From assembly GCF_000003815.2 (NCBI RefSeq), contig NC_049986.1:12578274-12642273 (forward strand): a stretch of DNA of 64,000 nucleotides. Direction: 5' to 3'. The notes beneath the pieces are model-generated. The model was not told the origin of the DNA and ran no database searches. It was given only the letters and a program-made list of their open reading frames with translations. Positions 12,276 through 25,727 of this stretch are shown here, in pieces (the stretch's first letter is position 1; each line of letters begins with the position of its first letter). The translations under genes were made by a program, and so were the position numbers. This DNA comes from Branchiostoma floridae (taxonomy: Eukaryota; Chordata; Leptocardii; Amphioxiformes; Branchiostomatidae).

Positions 12276-13568
12276 TCGACGCAGAACTTCCTTCTTGTCT
12301 CCTCTTGACAACATTATTACACGCTGAAAACAGCCATCACCCAAGGCGTACTATTCAAACCACTGAGGAGTAAATGACGTGGAAAATAGGGATCCGAAAG
12401 ATTCAAATCCCATGATCACAGGTCCCTACTCAGCCCACGTAATGTTTCTACAGGGATTCTACACGAAAACCATCCATTAGAATGTCGACACCTTTCTTCT
12501 CTTTCTCTTGTTCATCTTGAAGAGGTCACTAACCCCGTGTTGTTCTATAGGCGTGTTTTTGTGTGGTGAAGAGGCTCACGATATTGACTCAACCCTGCAA
12601 AAACATACTTGCAGATACTTAAACCTGTTTTCGTGCTGTATACAAGGTCATTAGACGAGGGTTGGCTAGAGCCGAGAGAGATAGATGTTTACAGTGATGA
12701 TTCACGATGGGCTATTATTCAGTAGACGTCAATGAGGATGCGGTCTCTTCAGGATGTACCTTCGGTGCCAAGAGGTTTAATAGAAGACTGTTATTTGTGC
12801 AGAACTTAGGTGTGTTTTTAAAAACATCACTTGGTAATTTACAAGGATGCTCGAGTGTTTTTGAAACGGCGACTAACTGAATATCTGAAAAATACGTCTG
12901 CATCGTGTGTGGGAAGGGCGCTTTCAGGATGGCAAAAACGAACTAAGACTCTTTCAAGTTTAAGCCCACTCCTTTTGCTTGACCCACTGTATTTTTACAA
13001 TCCTATAACACCTACTCCTGGTAGGGGGATCTGACGATTTAATCAGTTGATAGTTCACATTCTTCTACCCTTTACTAACTGTGAAGAAGAATGTCCCGTG
13101 ACAGCTTTGTGATGTCGTGTTTAAAACACGAGGATGTGCGACTATGCGGTGACTTCCTTTGTTGTCAGCTGTCCTCACTTCTCCACCCCTTCAGATTTAC
13201 CTTCAGAAGCCGGTAGTGAGGCAGTTACCTACAGTGGCGTCATACGGATGAGTTTTTGCTTATTTTTGGATTGTGACTAACAAGAAGAATAACAGAGGGA
13301 TAATAGGGGGGCTTCGACCTAGACTATATAACCCGTTTACATATGAATTTCTGAATATTAAAGATATAAGACTGACTATCACTTAAACGCTCGCTTCGTA
13401 CCAAACCTGCTCTTTTGTCATATTCTAGTCACCCCGAGTTTATACTTTATAGAGAATGCCATTTCCCGGCTATTACAGGGTAAAAATTATGTCAAAACAT
13501 GGCGGGAAAGGAGCAATCGCCAATAAAGCAGAAGCGAATATGGTATTAGGCTTCCAAAAGGTAGTTTT

Positions 13569-13715
13569 CCGCCCTTTTTCTTTCTTTCTCAGCTCTTTTG
13601 TTCTTACTTTCCTTCCTTCCTTCTTTCTTTTTTCTCACTTCTTTCTTTCCTTCTCTCTTTCTTCGTTTCTCAGTTCTTTCTTTCTTTCTTTCCTTCCTTC
13701 CTTCTTTCTTTCTCT
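13569..13715. repeat. Polypyrimidine tract (CTTT)n/(CTTCC)n
   Basis: About 145 bp that is almost pure C/T on the plus strand, made of CTTT, CCTT and TTCTT units with a few interruptions. It generates spurious open frames rich in Phe/Ser/Leu on + and Lys/Arg/Glu on -. Confidence 0.9.
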
Positions 13716-14376
13716 TTGTAGCCTTAGGATATTCAGCTTTCCCTGGGATGTCACTAAGAAGTTTAAAGTCTTAATAAAGACTGTTTGCAAAGGAGGAAAC
13801 CTACTAAAGTTGAGATAAGTCGTTCCGTTTTCGCTCCGCACACTATCCATGCCCTTATCACCATTCCTCAGTTTTACAAGTTGACAGTTCACATAGTCCC
13901 GCTGTGTCGGTTGTTTTAAACTTGACCTCCCAAGTATTTCAAACAACCCTGACAAGGTGACAGACCTTGAACATGACCATTTGTGTTTTACGACTGCGCT
14001 GCCACGCTATCTTGTCTGGCGGTTTCTCGGAAACCGCTGCATCTGCTTTTGTTTGAGGCGAGGTGCTGTGAGTTTGGCTTTGTCCCACGTGACCCGGGCC
14101 CCAGACATACCAGCGAGCCGTACGTCAGGCGGGGGATAGTCAAAACAGGTGCAGACATGACGAGAAGTGTCTATTTTACATGACGTCTCACAACCCTGAG
14201 GTAGTGAAAGGATTAACACACTTATCCAGTAGATCATCCGGATTACACCCCCTAGGGTCGGATCTCCGTTTCTTCAGCCTGACCGCTAAACTGCCCCTAC
14301 TGACACGGAAAGAGGCATTGGTCATTTGCGGTCAGAATGTTTTTATAAACACAGATGACCCACATAACTACAATGA

Positions 14377-14530
14377 CCGCCTCTCTATCTCTCTTCCCTC
14401 TCTCCCTATTCCCTAATCTGTCTTTCTCTCCCTCTAGAGCTCTCTCTCTCTCATTTGTCTCTGAGATCTTTCTCGCTCTCCCCTCTCTTCTTTCGCATTA
14501 GACAGCATTCTTCCCTATCTTTCTATCTCT
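14377..14530. repeat. CT-rich degenerate simple repeat
   Basis: Runs of CTCT, TCTC and CCCT with irregular interruptions, including CTCTCTCTCTC at about 14442-14452. It has no coding signature. Confidence 0.8.
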
Positions 14531-17500
14531 TCGCCGTCAGAACGAATAATATTATATGTCTTCTTCGTCTTCGTTACCCTCTAAAAATCCCACTAGGGTG
14601 TCGCTGAGGGGGAATATGTAGACCGACCGAGTTAGTTTAGATATACATGTGTACCTGTCTTTCGTTACTTGATAGCGATTTAATTTGGCACAATTTGACC
14701 ATTGTTCCAACAGAATGCCTCTACCTCTCCTTTGGACCATCTAAGGCATAAGCCCACACTCCATGAACTTTTACTTTTAATCAGTCATTTCATCAGTCGT
14801 CACATTGGCGCGTGGGTAAATTTTGTAAATAGTTCTGGCCTACTTTCCAGTCAGCGACATTCCATCATACGTTGTGGATTGATGGGGAGCAGTATTGGGT
14901 TAAAATCTGTTTCAGACAGGAAAAAAAGATACTGTGAATCTCACCAACTTTCCTGAAACAGGAAATTGCAGAAATACTTCATTTTGGAAAAAAGGGTTGA
15001 ACGTTTGCGTATGGTAGCCTACATAGCAGGCTGAGTTTTCTTTGCCAATTATATACTGTTTTCTTTGCTTATTACATACCAGTTAGTTCCCGGTTTTTAA
15101 CAGTCGCCCAGTCTAGAACCCAGCGTATGGTGATATTTTCATAAAAAATCAAACTCTAACCTTGCATGCATCCGTTTTTAGACACAATTCACTCCTAACT
15201 GTAACCACTCAGAAAAAAAAAAAGACTCAAAGGGAGTGACCGTTAGGAGACGCCTTCATATCTGAAACCGTACCATAGCCAGGCAATTCAAACCCGACCC
15301 GGAACAGAAACTTTCCACCTGTTCTTGATAGACCAGTCGTGTGCCTGTCGGGCCGCTGTCTCCAGGGGCAGATTTGTAGGGCATGTCTGAAGAAAACCGC
15401 AGGGAGCGTCTTGAGTTTGTTTTTCGTCTGCTTTACCCCTGTTTAGGGAATGGTGTCAAGGACAGAACCGTCTGATCTAGTTTATTCTTCTGTATCGCAA
15501 GACTCAGGTCGCTCCTGTCAATGTTTTAGTAACCTCAGTCTCTTACTGTAATCACCGATAACAATAATGACTGGTAGACTAAGAGAGCACTTTAGACAAG
15601 ATCAACAAATGCTTGATAACGGAAAATCACCAGTTCCGAGAAAGAAGAAGCCGAGGCCAGGGTGTTTCATTTTTCATATTTGGACAGAAAATCTGATAAA
15701 TCCCGTACATCTCCTTGAACGCTTCTGGCTCTGAGACAGATTACGAGTTTTCCTCTTGGCGTAAACTTTAACATTTACCAGGTGGAAAAATCCCTAAGCA
15801 GGTGTCCTTAAGGGGCCCTTAAGAGTCCTTTGGATAGATCCGCGTAACGTGCCTGAGAAGTTCTATCCGGTAAAGTAAATCACAGATTTGGCTCCATCGT
15901 TGGAAGGTCGTTGGAAGTGTTTACAGAACGTTAGCGTAAACGTATATGATTCACCATTTTAAAGTCATCGTTCGTAGCTGTTTGTCTTTCCACACAAGCA
16001 CCACACCATAACGTTTTCAATGTTGTTTCTTCGAATTATCCTAAATCCATGTGGCATTCAGCCTTACACAACAAGCGAAAGGGCGTTCACCTTTTGCGAC
16101 TTTGTGGCTTTCTGGTTGCCAAGACGCTGAGGCCAACCGAGAAGAAAACACACCACGGCGCCTCGTTATACAGTCATCCCGTGGTGCAAGGAGTGGCGAT
16201 GAAAGAAGGAATGAGAGACCAGATAAACGACATACCTAAAGAAAAAGGTCATAGCTTGTCAGGCAATGTTGATTTGATTATATGCATGACATCCGCGCGT
16301 GCATCAATTTTCGGCCGTTTCCTCCCCCCCCCCCAAAAAAGAAGTTTTCAACCATACTCATACGCCGGTACAAAGCAGCTTCAAAATATGCAGATATATG
16401 CAAAAATACAAATGTTTCGGAAAACGTATACTACTACTGTCACAGAACATTACAAAATCAAAGAAGATGTGAAAGAACAAAAACGAAGAATCCACTGTTT
16501 GGTATATATATATATTGTGTGTTCAGTCATTTGTTCAACCTTTCTGACCATTTTGATTTTATAATGAAGGCAACTTTTTGTCAAACTTTTTTTATTCGCA
16601 CGCTCGCATCGGTTTTTGGATTCCCAGGATGTCATCCATATAATCAAATCAACATGGCCTCAAGAAGGAAGAAAAAAACACGGTGCGAACGTGAAGGGTT
16701 GCATGTGCTGGTGTTGAGAAGAAAGACAGCGGTCGTTGAACTTTTGGCAAGACTTCAACTTCCCAGAATAGAAAGGAGAAACAATTGCTCGCTGGTGGTC
16801 GTGTTTAAAGACCTTCACGGAATGTAGTACGCGGAGATTCTTGGAACTTGTGTGGACAGATTTGTGGTGGAAATGATTTCTTTTTTGCAACAAAAATGCA
16901 AACACATGTTCATCACTCTGTCAGTGTCGGAGACGTAAATTTTGGACTTTAACGTGGGCATACCATTGTTACTTGTCCAACCCTGGAGTCTCAGGCCGTA
17001 CTTACACGTACAGACAATATAATAATGATATTCGTTACGGATATCTAATTCAGACGGAACATTATTTTGTCAGATGTGCTGAAATGCTGAAATTGTCTAT
17101 CTGTAGGTTGGCACGTAAAAAGTAATACATTGAAAAACGTTTCATTATTAGGTTTGCAGGTAGAGATACCCGTAAAGATGCGATTATTTATTGTCCCAAA
17201 CAGCTTCCATTTAAACTGTATGTAAAGACTTGTGCTGCTTTATATGTGACAGCTGCAAGGTTCTAATTTTGAATAAAATCAGAATATACTTATTACTCAT
17301 ACGTGGACTGTATTTGACCGAAAATAAAGACGCCCACCCTCCCCACCAGAAAGCACAATTTCCTTGCGTGGGCACAGTATCTCGTTCTGAGTAATGTTGG
17401 TTAACATTATATGGCTCATCAATTAAGCGCACGCATGTACACGAGTTCATCTAGCTATAGCGGGAAGACTCAATTGTTATCAACACCCACTGCATGTAAG

Positions 17501-17925
17501 TCCCATATGTATGGGAAGCAGAACAACAGCTTTCACTATTAAAGTGCTTTACATTCCTTTGAGACAATGTTTCTTAGATGCTGTTGGAAAATAGTACACA
17601 GTTGCAGCACAACAATAATCTTTAGAAAGCATGATACGAGGTTAACAGACTTTCGAGGAAACCCTCAAATTCTTCAAATGTGCCAAGTCACGTCCTGGGA
17701 GCACCTTACTTGTCCAGGCGACTTTCCAAGATCGAGATAGGGAGATCGCACGTGTGATTTCGGGGAAGGCTTCAGTATATTGTAGAGGAAACAGGAACGG
17801 TGCCAATCATGGGGTGACGTAGTCGGAGTGGGGGTGTGGTGTAAGGTATCTATATTGTTCCTTACGGAAACAAACCTTGTAAGGATGTTTGTAACCTGGG
17901 ACATAACGTTACATTCACAGTATAA

Positions 17926-18075
17926 ACTCTCCAAGCAGAGGTTAGACTTCGGCTGTTTTTGACGTTTTTAGGAGTTTCTATCGGGCCGCGAGACATCAAC
18001 AAAACGGTACAAAATAGAAATCCCGCCTAAAAATCGTTAAAAATAACAGCCGGAGCCTAACCTCTGCTTGGAGAG
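17926..18075. mobile_element. MITE, 150 bp, CTCTCCAAGCAGAGG ends
   Basis: The left end is ACTCTCCAAGCAGAGGTTAG with CGGCTG further in. The right end is its inverse complement (CTAACCTCTGCTTGGAGAG). Inner parts of the arms are also complementary with mismatches (GTTTTTAGG and CCTAAAAAT). It shares the CTCCAAGCAGA core with the elements at 6675 and 7507. Confidence 0.8.
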
Positions 18076-18335
18076 TAGAACATGCATTGAACGACTTGCT
18101 GTGGTACGATTTTAGCGTCACAACTCAATTTTGTACGACACATGATCCACAGTTATACCAAGGCTGTCCTCATTACGCTATCATAAAACTGTCGTATGAT
18201 GTCTGTAACCTACCAACGAACGCCATGCTGTACTGTAGTAGGATTTTCTCTACAAGCAGACGTAACTAAGGATCCGACTCAATCCCACACTTTCAACTCT
18301 TCACCGGATCACGACATGATCCTCCCACCGTTAGT

Positions 18336-18386
18336 CACCTGTACAGGTGCACACCCAGCTGTGACGTCAGCACAGGTCTGACGTCA
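18336..18386. promoter_or_regulatory. Cluster of palindromic factor sites (double CRE)
   Basis: A 14-bp palindrome CACCTGTACAGGTG (18336-18349, two E-boxes) is followed by two full CRE palindromes TGACGTCA at 18362-18369 and 18379-18386, 17 bp apart. CRE is the known CREB/ATF site. An enhancer role is inference; no gene start is recognised nearby. Confidence 0.3.
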
Positions 18387-20829
18387 ACCCTGGATAATCG
18401 GTGTCAGATTTCTCTTTCATTCTCCACTTCAGCTGACCTGCAACTACGAAGCAATGTTGACAAGCACATGCTGGGTATGAAGCTGAAGGCAAATACAAAA
18501 CAGAAGTAACTTTGCGTTACCAAATATCGTCGAATTTATTTGAAACGCTATTCATATAAAAAAAATGCGCGGACAGAGCCAATTGTGTAACATATGTGGG
18601 AAGAAATATCAAGAAAAACAAAAGAAGAAAAAAGAACAATACGTGCCTTCATATGGTCGAATTTTCAAATCCACCCCCCCCCCCAAAAAAACCTAAAAAT
18701 TCAAACCCCCTTGCGAGTCTTTTGTGATTTCCCCATTCCCGAAAAGACAGAAATTTGGCAATTTGACGGTCGCCTTTACCGCTTTTCTAGTGACGACCGG
18801 AAGCGGTACTGCAGATTAGGCTCCCATGGGGTATATGCTCTCGACTTCTAGAATGTGAAAATGTACAACTCATTGCAGCTAGAACAAGTAAAACGTGTCC
18901 CAAATAGGTCCAGACGTCGTCGCAAGCATATTCGACATTTACAAATGGTACTTGACTTAAAAATAATTGATATGTAGATATGTAGGTGCCGCGCGAGAAC
19001 CACATTTTCCACCATTGAAGCGCCACCTACATTCATGTACACATCGCTTTTCGTACGTAATGTGCAGGTTAAAGAGGCATGTGGACATCACCCGTTCTCA
19101 ACTCTAGCCTTAACTGTCATGCGTGTACACTATAGCTAACTGCTAGTGAATCGGTATGTAATATGATGTGCGATTTAATACTAGCAGGTATAAAGCGGTG
19201 CTGTTTAGCTCTTCTAACGGACTGAACCAAGGAAACTATGGCCACGGCAAGCCTGTACACGTAAATTCTATGGATGACATGTATGCATGCAGACTGCAAG
19301 AATGGTGAGATAGGGCGAAAAAACAAGCAATTAAGATGGCTTAATTTTCAAAATCGTCACCATAGACGTTGTAACACGAATTGAAGCGACAAAACATGGT
19401 ATCACAGCCAACAATGCACTCATTCGAATTCAAGACGTGCGCTGGCATTGTACAATTGTGCGTCTTGAATCTTTAGGTTACGGCAACATATTAACGCTAA
19501 TTTGCCAATCTCGGTAATTTCATGTCATGTTGACCACCTCCGCCAACTCTGAGAGCCATCCATGTAAAGAAAACAGAAAATATGTGAACTAGAAAGGCCG
19601 ACATTTTCTTAAGAGCAAATACAGCATATTTCAGCCATACCCCTTTCCACGCAACATTGGACTGTTCCAAATCACCCCTGCGCAAAAATGGAACATCCTC
19701 TTAACAGTACATTATCCCCCAAAGTGGACTGGTATTGTGAATTGATTCCAGGTAAAAACAGAGCTTGCTTCTATTTTTCAGAAAATGACAATAATCACAC
19801 CTTCCATTCAGAAAATTTTCACCATGACTGAAAATTGTTGAATGACTTCATGCAATGTCATTAACAATTTTCAGTACGATAACTAGGTGTAAGTTTAAAA
19901 AAGTATAAGCTCCTTGTGATATGGGTACATTTATTATTGCAGTGAACTTTTTTTATTCAAGTAGGGCATACGATTTAATAATTATCAAGCAGGTGCAGGT
20001 ACTGTAGGAGCGTTTGTTTTCTTCAAGCTGTAAAACTGTTAAACTGTTTTACTTTGTATGCAATCAGCCATCGAGCCTATTCTTATTTCAGTTTAACAAC
20101 TTCCTGCCAGACCCGGAAGATACGATTGAACCTTGTTCGAGGATTTATTTTCGTCTGTCTGGTCAGTCTGTTCATACCCTGGCGCTGAGAGTGTTTTATT
20201 GGGCTGAAACTCTGGCAGTTTAAAGTTACTTACAATTTAAATGTTCAAAGTTTATGTCAAACAACAACAGCACTAGGAAATGGCCACTATAGACAGGTGG
20301 TCACTATAGAGAAAATGCTGATCTATTGACTAGGAGCCATACGTTACACATGATTTCAGTGCACTGATCATTAATCATATAAACATTGCACAGGTAAGCC
20401 AATTGTTTAGATGTACAATTAAGTTCAAATAATTCTGAAGAGAAATATTGATGAGAAAATAATCATTCTCGCCACTGTCTAACTTATAATTACGTATCAA
20501 AACTAAACGCAGATTTTCTAACTAACGCACCTTTCGCCGACTTCATCAAAGGACCGCCGGCTATCAATCAAACACGGCTGTTGATTAGACTTAGAGTTTC
20601 AAACAGTCATGTGCTGTGTGCCAGTTGACAGCGAACTTCATGCTACGTGATGTTTTACATTGCTTGGACCTTCTTTCCTACAGCGGTGCTTCTACAAAAT
20701 ATTTAGACTGTAACACTGAGTCCCACATGTTTTATAGAATAGAATTTGACGCAGAACAGCATTTTTTGCTGGGTATTTTTCTTGAAACATGTCCGTGGGA
20801 ATATCAGCGAGGCGGCGACGTAGGGATAT

Positions 20830-22750
20830 CAGACCGTCAACAAAAGTCGCACGGCGGCTAACGGCGCAGCGAAGATACTAGCGCTATAAATAAGCACTTC
20901 AACTAAGGATGGCAACCCGTACAATATTTTTGTATACTGTTGAGCTAAGTAAAGTTTGTTGTTTATGAGGTTTTAGTTGTCTTTGAAGCTTTGACCCGAA
21001 ATATTTTAAAGTCAAACTGCTGAAGAGAAGTAAGTGACTGCTACGATTATCGTAAATATGGCCCTAAAAAAACTGATAAAAGAAGCCTTCTCAATAGTCT
21101 AAAATGCAAGAGCTTCCGGGGGGGCTTCGCCCACCTGGGTCCCCCCCGCAGTGGCCCTGCCCCTGGACCCCGCCAGGGACATTCGGCGGCCCCGGACCCC
21201 TGTCCGATGCTTTGAAAAAATCCTGGCGAGAAGTCTGTACGGCCTGAGTCTTCAAGTTAACGTATTGTGTGGTCCCGCTTATGAATATTAATTAGCCTTC
21301 GCTTTCCTCTTTGCTGATTGGCTGAACCATTAATTGAATTAACTCTTCCTGCCGGCTAGACGCAGGTGCAGATGTCGGCTCTGTGGGGTGAACGTCCGAA
21401 AGGTCATGGCATGGAGAACGAAAGAAAACCAATTCCCCCCCAAAAAAGTGCTGTAATTAAGCCTTTTACAGTACTTTATGCCAAAAATTTCACTTGGATC
21501 ATTTTACCAACTATCTTATGCCTATCTATACCAAATGTTACTCATACCAGGGTACAGGGGCGCAAAATATACCGTTATAAGACCGTCAACAACAGTCGCA
21601 CGGAGCTAACAGCGCAGCGAAAATACCATCGCTAGCGTTTCAACTTCGGATAACAAGTTATAAGTACTGTTGAACTCAGTAACGTTAAAGTTTGTTTTTA
21701 GTTGCCTTTGACGGTTTGACCTGAAATAGTGTTACGCTAAACTCCTGAAGAGAAGTTAAGTGACTGCTGCGATTATCATAGATATGCCCCTAAGAACTGA
21801 TACAATATAAAGCCTTCTGAATAGTCTAAAATGCGAGAGCCTTAGGCGGGCTTCGCTCCCCCTGGCGGGAACACTGCTATATGCGGGATCATGAGGCCCC
21901 GCTTATGAATATTAATTAGCCTTTGGCCTCCTCTTCGCTGATTGGCTAGGTCTTTGATTCAATTAACTCTCCGGCTGACGCGCACAGGTGTGGCTCTGTG
22001 CGGGGTCACGGAAGGTCACGTCAGGAGGCCAAAAGAAAACAAATTTCCCCTCAGAAAAGTGCCAAAATTAATCATTTTAAAGTTGTTTATGTCAAAAATT
22101 TTACTTGAATCTTGTTACCAAGTATCTAATGCCTATCTATACCAAATTTCAGGTCATTTAATTGTAATACCAGGGTACAGGTGCCAAAAGTGTCCTTTTT
22201 TGGTCAAAAATTGGCCAAAAATCGCAAAAATAAGCATTTTGTTGCACTGTACACCAAAAGTGTTATTGAATTTATATGAAGGGATTATCAAGGCACATCT
22301 GTGTCAAATTTCAGCTCATTCGGTTGCAATACCAAGGTACAGGAGCCAAAAGTGTCCTTTTTTGGTCAAAAATTGGTCAAAAAATCGCAAAAATAAGCAT
22401 TTTGTTGTACTGTACACCAAAAGTGTTATTGAATTTATATGGGGGCATTATCAGGGCACATCTCTGTCAAATTTCAGCTCATTTGGTTGTAATACCAGGG
22501 TACATGGGCCAAAAGTGTCCTTTTTTGGTCTAAAATTGACAAAAAAATCTCAATAAAATCATTTTAGAGGCAGATATGAAAAAACTGAGAAAAAAGCATC
22601 AAGGTATTGGCCCATTCTACCCCTGTGCCAAATTTCAGGTCATTCGGTCCAGGAACGGCGGAGATGAATCACTTTGAAGATTTGACAGGAGAAGAAGAAG
22701 AAGAAGAAAGAAGAAACATTACGAATACAATATATTTCACCATACTATGT
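20830..22750 (+). mobile_element. Two adjacent copies of a non-LTR-like element, (GAA)n tail
   Basis: Copy A (about 20830-21577) and copy B (about 21583-22750) share, in order, CGTCAACAA(A/C)AGTCGCACGG, a G/C-rich block, ATGAATATTAATTAGCCTT, GCTGATTGGCT and ATGCCTATCTATACCAAAT. Copy A stops within the region where copy B continues into a triplicated repeat and ends in (GAA)n followed by CATTACGAATACAATATATT. No reverse transcriptase is visible, so these are non-autonomous or heavily truncated. The 204-aa open frame at 21942-22556 runs through the repeats and is not taken as a gene. Confidence 0.55.
22141..22560. repeat. 162-bp unit, three tandem copies inside the element
   Basis: The landmark TGTCCTTTTTTGGTC begins at 22191, 22353 and 22516, giving periods of 162 and 163 bp. 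Each unit carries a TCAAATTTCAGCTCATT-like motif, a GGTACA(G/T)G motif and CAAAAGTGTTATTGAATT. It is part of the mobile element copy B. Confidence 0.8.
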
Positions 22751-23540
22751 ATGGCTGAAATATAATTATATGAACATGCAGATTAATAAACTTTACCTGC
22801 ATGCCTATACATTGGCCTTATCCATATCTTCTGCCTCGAAGTAAAAACGTCAGGGTCAACTCCGCGGTAAGGAAGCACCGCCTAGTAAGGACTGACGGTA
22901 CCACAACCAAGGAACGTCATCTCGATGTTGTATTATACTCATTATAGATGTCAAATTATGGCATTATATGCAAAATCCGCCCAAAGGCAGTTACTCGAGC
23001 AACTCGATATGATTTAGGAAAATCCAATTGGACAGTTAACATGGTTACAATGATGAAGTACTCCGCTAGGTGTCCCTTTTAGACCATGTCTGATATCAAA
23101 TAAAATTGGCTTGAATATTTTTGGTCCCTTTAACACGATGTATGACATCAATGACAAAGGACTCAATACAATACGAATAGTCTATACCAGGTCTATGGCT
23201 ACAAGAATCTGGACATAAATGGTGTGTTGACATATACATGCGTATACGAGTGTTTCAGTTTGTTACAATACATCCTCTCTTGATCATAATCATTTGTCTA
23301 TCTTCAGTATAGACAGGACATGTCATTAGAAAAATAATGTTAATCTTCACGACCATTTTGATATAAAGGTTCAAGTGACTGTCTCATTTTAATCGGTGAG
23401 GGTATGTAATGATTTTTTGGGGGGAGGGGGGGGGGTGAGGCAATACTTTCCTTTTGCACATGTAGATATACAAAGTGCCTTAAACTGGTAAGCTCTAAAG
23501 CACATGATAGAGATTTTTAATGGCAGATTTAATGAAAAAA

Positions 23541-25727
23541 AGAAAAGACACATGTACACTGTCAACTTTATTGTGCATTGGAAACTTTACAGACAATGGT
23601 GGTTATCCTTCAAATCATCAACAAAGCTGTGCTTCCATTACAATACTCACTAGGGTGCTGTGCCTCTGAAAGTAGGTATCTGTCTCCATCTTGTACATCT
23701 TCTTAAATAGAATTGTTCCCTGTAGAAAGTGTATAAATCTATGGGTATGTGTTACAAAGATGTAACAGTTCACAATTCTGATAAGAGCTCCTTGGAAATT
23801 TGAATCATAGAATACTGAACTGGAAAGCATTACTTGGACGTGGTTGAGACACAACACCCTAAAACTACAAAATAGTAATTTTCCTTCCTATAAGACTTAC
23901 ACAATCTTCTAGTGCAGTAAAGATTTTAGAAAACAGAAAAATAAGTGCTATGTAAGTGCATGCAAGATTTGGCAAAATTCTGGTGGATCCAATCGAACAA
24001 GTTCTGTCAGATCACGATTATGTACAACAAACAGATTAGTCTTGGTGCAATATTTACAAACAAGCTTCAATCCAGATTAAACAGTTCGCATGCCAACACA
24101 GAAAACACTGGGTGGAATGTGAAAGGTACTGGCTATCTGTGAGACCATCCCTATTATACCATTATCAAGTTTTAATTGTTACTTTCCGTCTATATTTTCC
24201 TTCATCACTGGAATCATACAGAAAATATAGTTCAATGAAAAGTGGGACGGACACTGAATAAAAATCATGATTTGACTGACTCTTTTCCCCACCAAAAATA
24301 CAGCTCCTTATGCATGTATTGCAGCTGCTTGCAAGAAACAGTAGAAAAACCACCTTCTTGACGACAAAAACTTTGGCAATAAAAACCTGAAGGCACTCTT
24401 TTCAAAGACAACAGACTCAAGTTCATTCTGACATTGTGCACACAGAGTAAATTTCAATTCATTGTTGGATGACAAAAATAATATTTCCACGAGTTTATGG
24501 AATAATCTTGGAAATTGAAATCAGCTTGTCATTCTCTTAATACTTAAGGTCCCACTGATAGACAAGAGGTATAGTTTATTTGTTTAGGCAACATTAAGGT
24601 GGAGTTTTCCCCTAAAATGATTAGGAATGTTTTGCTGTTAGTTTTGGTGTGTGATTTGGTTTCAACAACTCTAAATTACATGTACATTGCAACATGAAAA
24701 TCTATTCAATTTTTCTACTTGGCCTATCCATACAATGTTTCAGTCCCTGTCATTTGCTGAATCATCAAATGCCACCCCTACCCTTCATTTGGAACACTCC
24801 GTTGTCAATAGTGATCCGGATGCAACCATTGTCAAATAGGGGAGGTTAGGTAATCAGCTGAGGGGCCAGTCTCATCAAACTCAAATCTCTTACACATCAT
24901 TTTAGCATTTCAGAAAAAGCAGAACATTCATCAAAAACTTTCCTAATTTTACAAACTAAGTAATGCTAGGCAGAAGCATTTATAAGCAATAATTGCAAAC
25001 AAGCAGCTAGGACGGTTCTTGTAAGGCATTTCACAAGCCACATAGAGGACTTGGTACAATCATGAAGTATGTACAATAAAACCACTTTGTGTACCTTGTA
25101 TAAGGAGAGAATATCTTTAAAATCATTCTAGCATTAAAGCTAAACAAACTCCAAAACCTACCAGTGTTTCTACCATTTCCTAATAATGTGTGGTGACTTC
25201 CTACAAAGTTCCTCACTTGGCTACATCTCTTTCTAATAATGTAGAAGCAAAGTTCTGTATCAAACTTCTCAACAAAAATACCTGCCAGCAAATGTGGCAA
25301 ACACTTTGACGCCCAGTCCTTTCTTTCTCTACATTATAAAACCAGTTATGTGACAGTAATACTTTCTTGTACAAAACATATTTTTCCATTTTACACTTTC
25401 TTTTCCTCTTTTCTTGACTTATCACAGAATGTTAAGTTTCCAACATTGCATCACAGAAATCTTTCCATCTTTTCTGCCCACAAGATTTACACGGAAAATT
25501 CAAGTTCTAAATGTTTGAGATTTGTTCCCATAGAAAAAGCTCAATGTCCCAATCTTTGTAATCTACCCTGTTCATAGCAGATTGAACTCCAGATTATTTT
25601 GATTCCTATAGAAAAAGCTTATAATAACATGATTTTTTAGTTTTTTTTAATGAATCTTTAAGAGTTGTGTTGATGAGTGTCTGCAGTACTACTTGGGTAC
25701 CACCCAACCGCGTCTCCTCCATGGTAC
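23541..25727 (-). other. Probable long 3' UTR of SLC44 and downstream DNA
   Basis: AT-rich sequence with no exon recognised on either strand, directly downstream of the SLC44 stop. Minus-strand AATAAA candidates lie at 23567-23572 and about 24572-24577, so a UTR of 1.2-2.2 kb is possible. RNA evidence would be needed to place the end. Confidence 0.3.

Larger units (their letters stand above)
10511..23540. other. 13-kb intergenic region without a recognised gene
   Basis: I examined both strands for exons with family motifs, consistent phases and splice sites and found none. Open frames here are short, AT-rich or run through simple repeats. Listed separately are the repeats at 12186-12275, 13569-13715, 14377-14530, 17926-18075 and 20830-22750 and the regulatory-looking motif cluster at 18336-18386. 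Poly-G/C runs occur near 11395-11407, 16325-16335 and 18674-18684. Confidence 0.5.

Noticed and set aside
13456-13955. 120-aa + and 106-aa - open frames
   Set aside because: Generated by the polypyrimidine tract, giving Phe/Ser/Leu on one strand and Arg/Lys/Glu on the other.
16049-16827. Two overlapping open frames of 171 and 181 aa on +
   Set aside because: Low-complexity AT-rich sequence with poly-C/A runs, no splice-linked partner and no family motif; the two frames overlap the same DNA.
21942-22556. 204-aa open frame on +
   Set aside because: It runs through three copies of a 162-bp repeat within a mobile element; the peptide simply repeats and no known domain is present.
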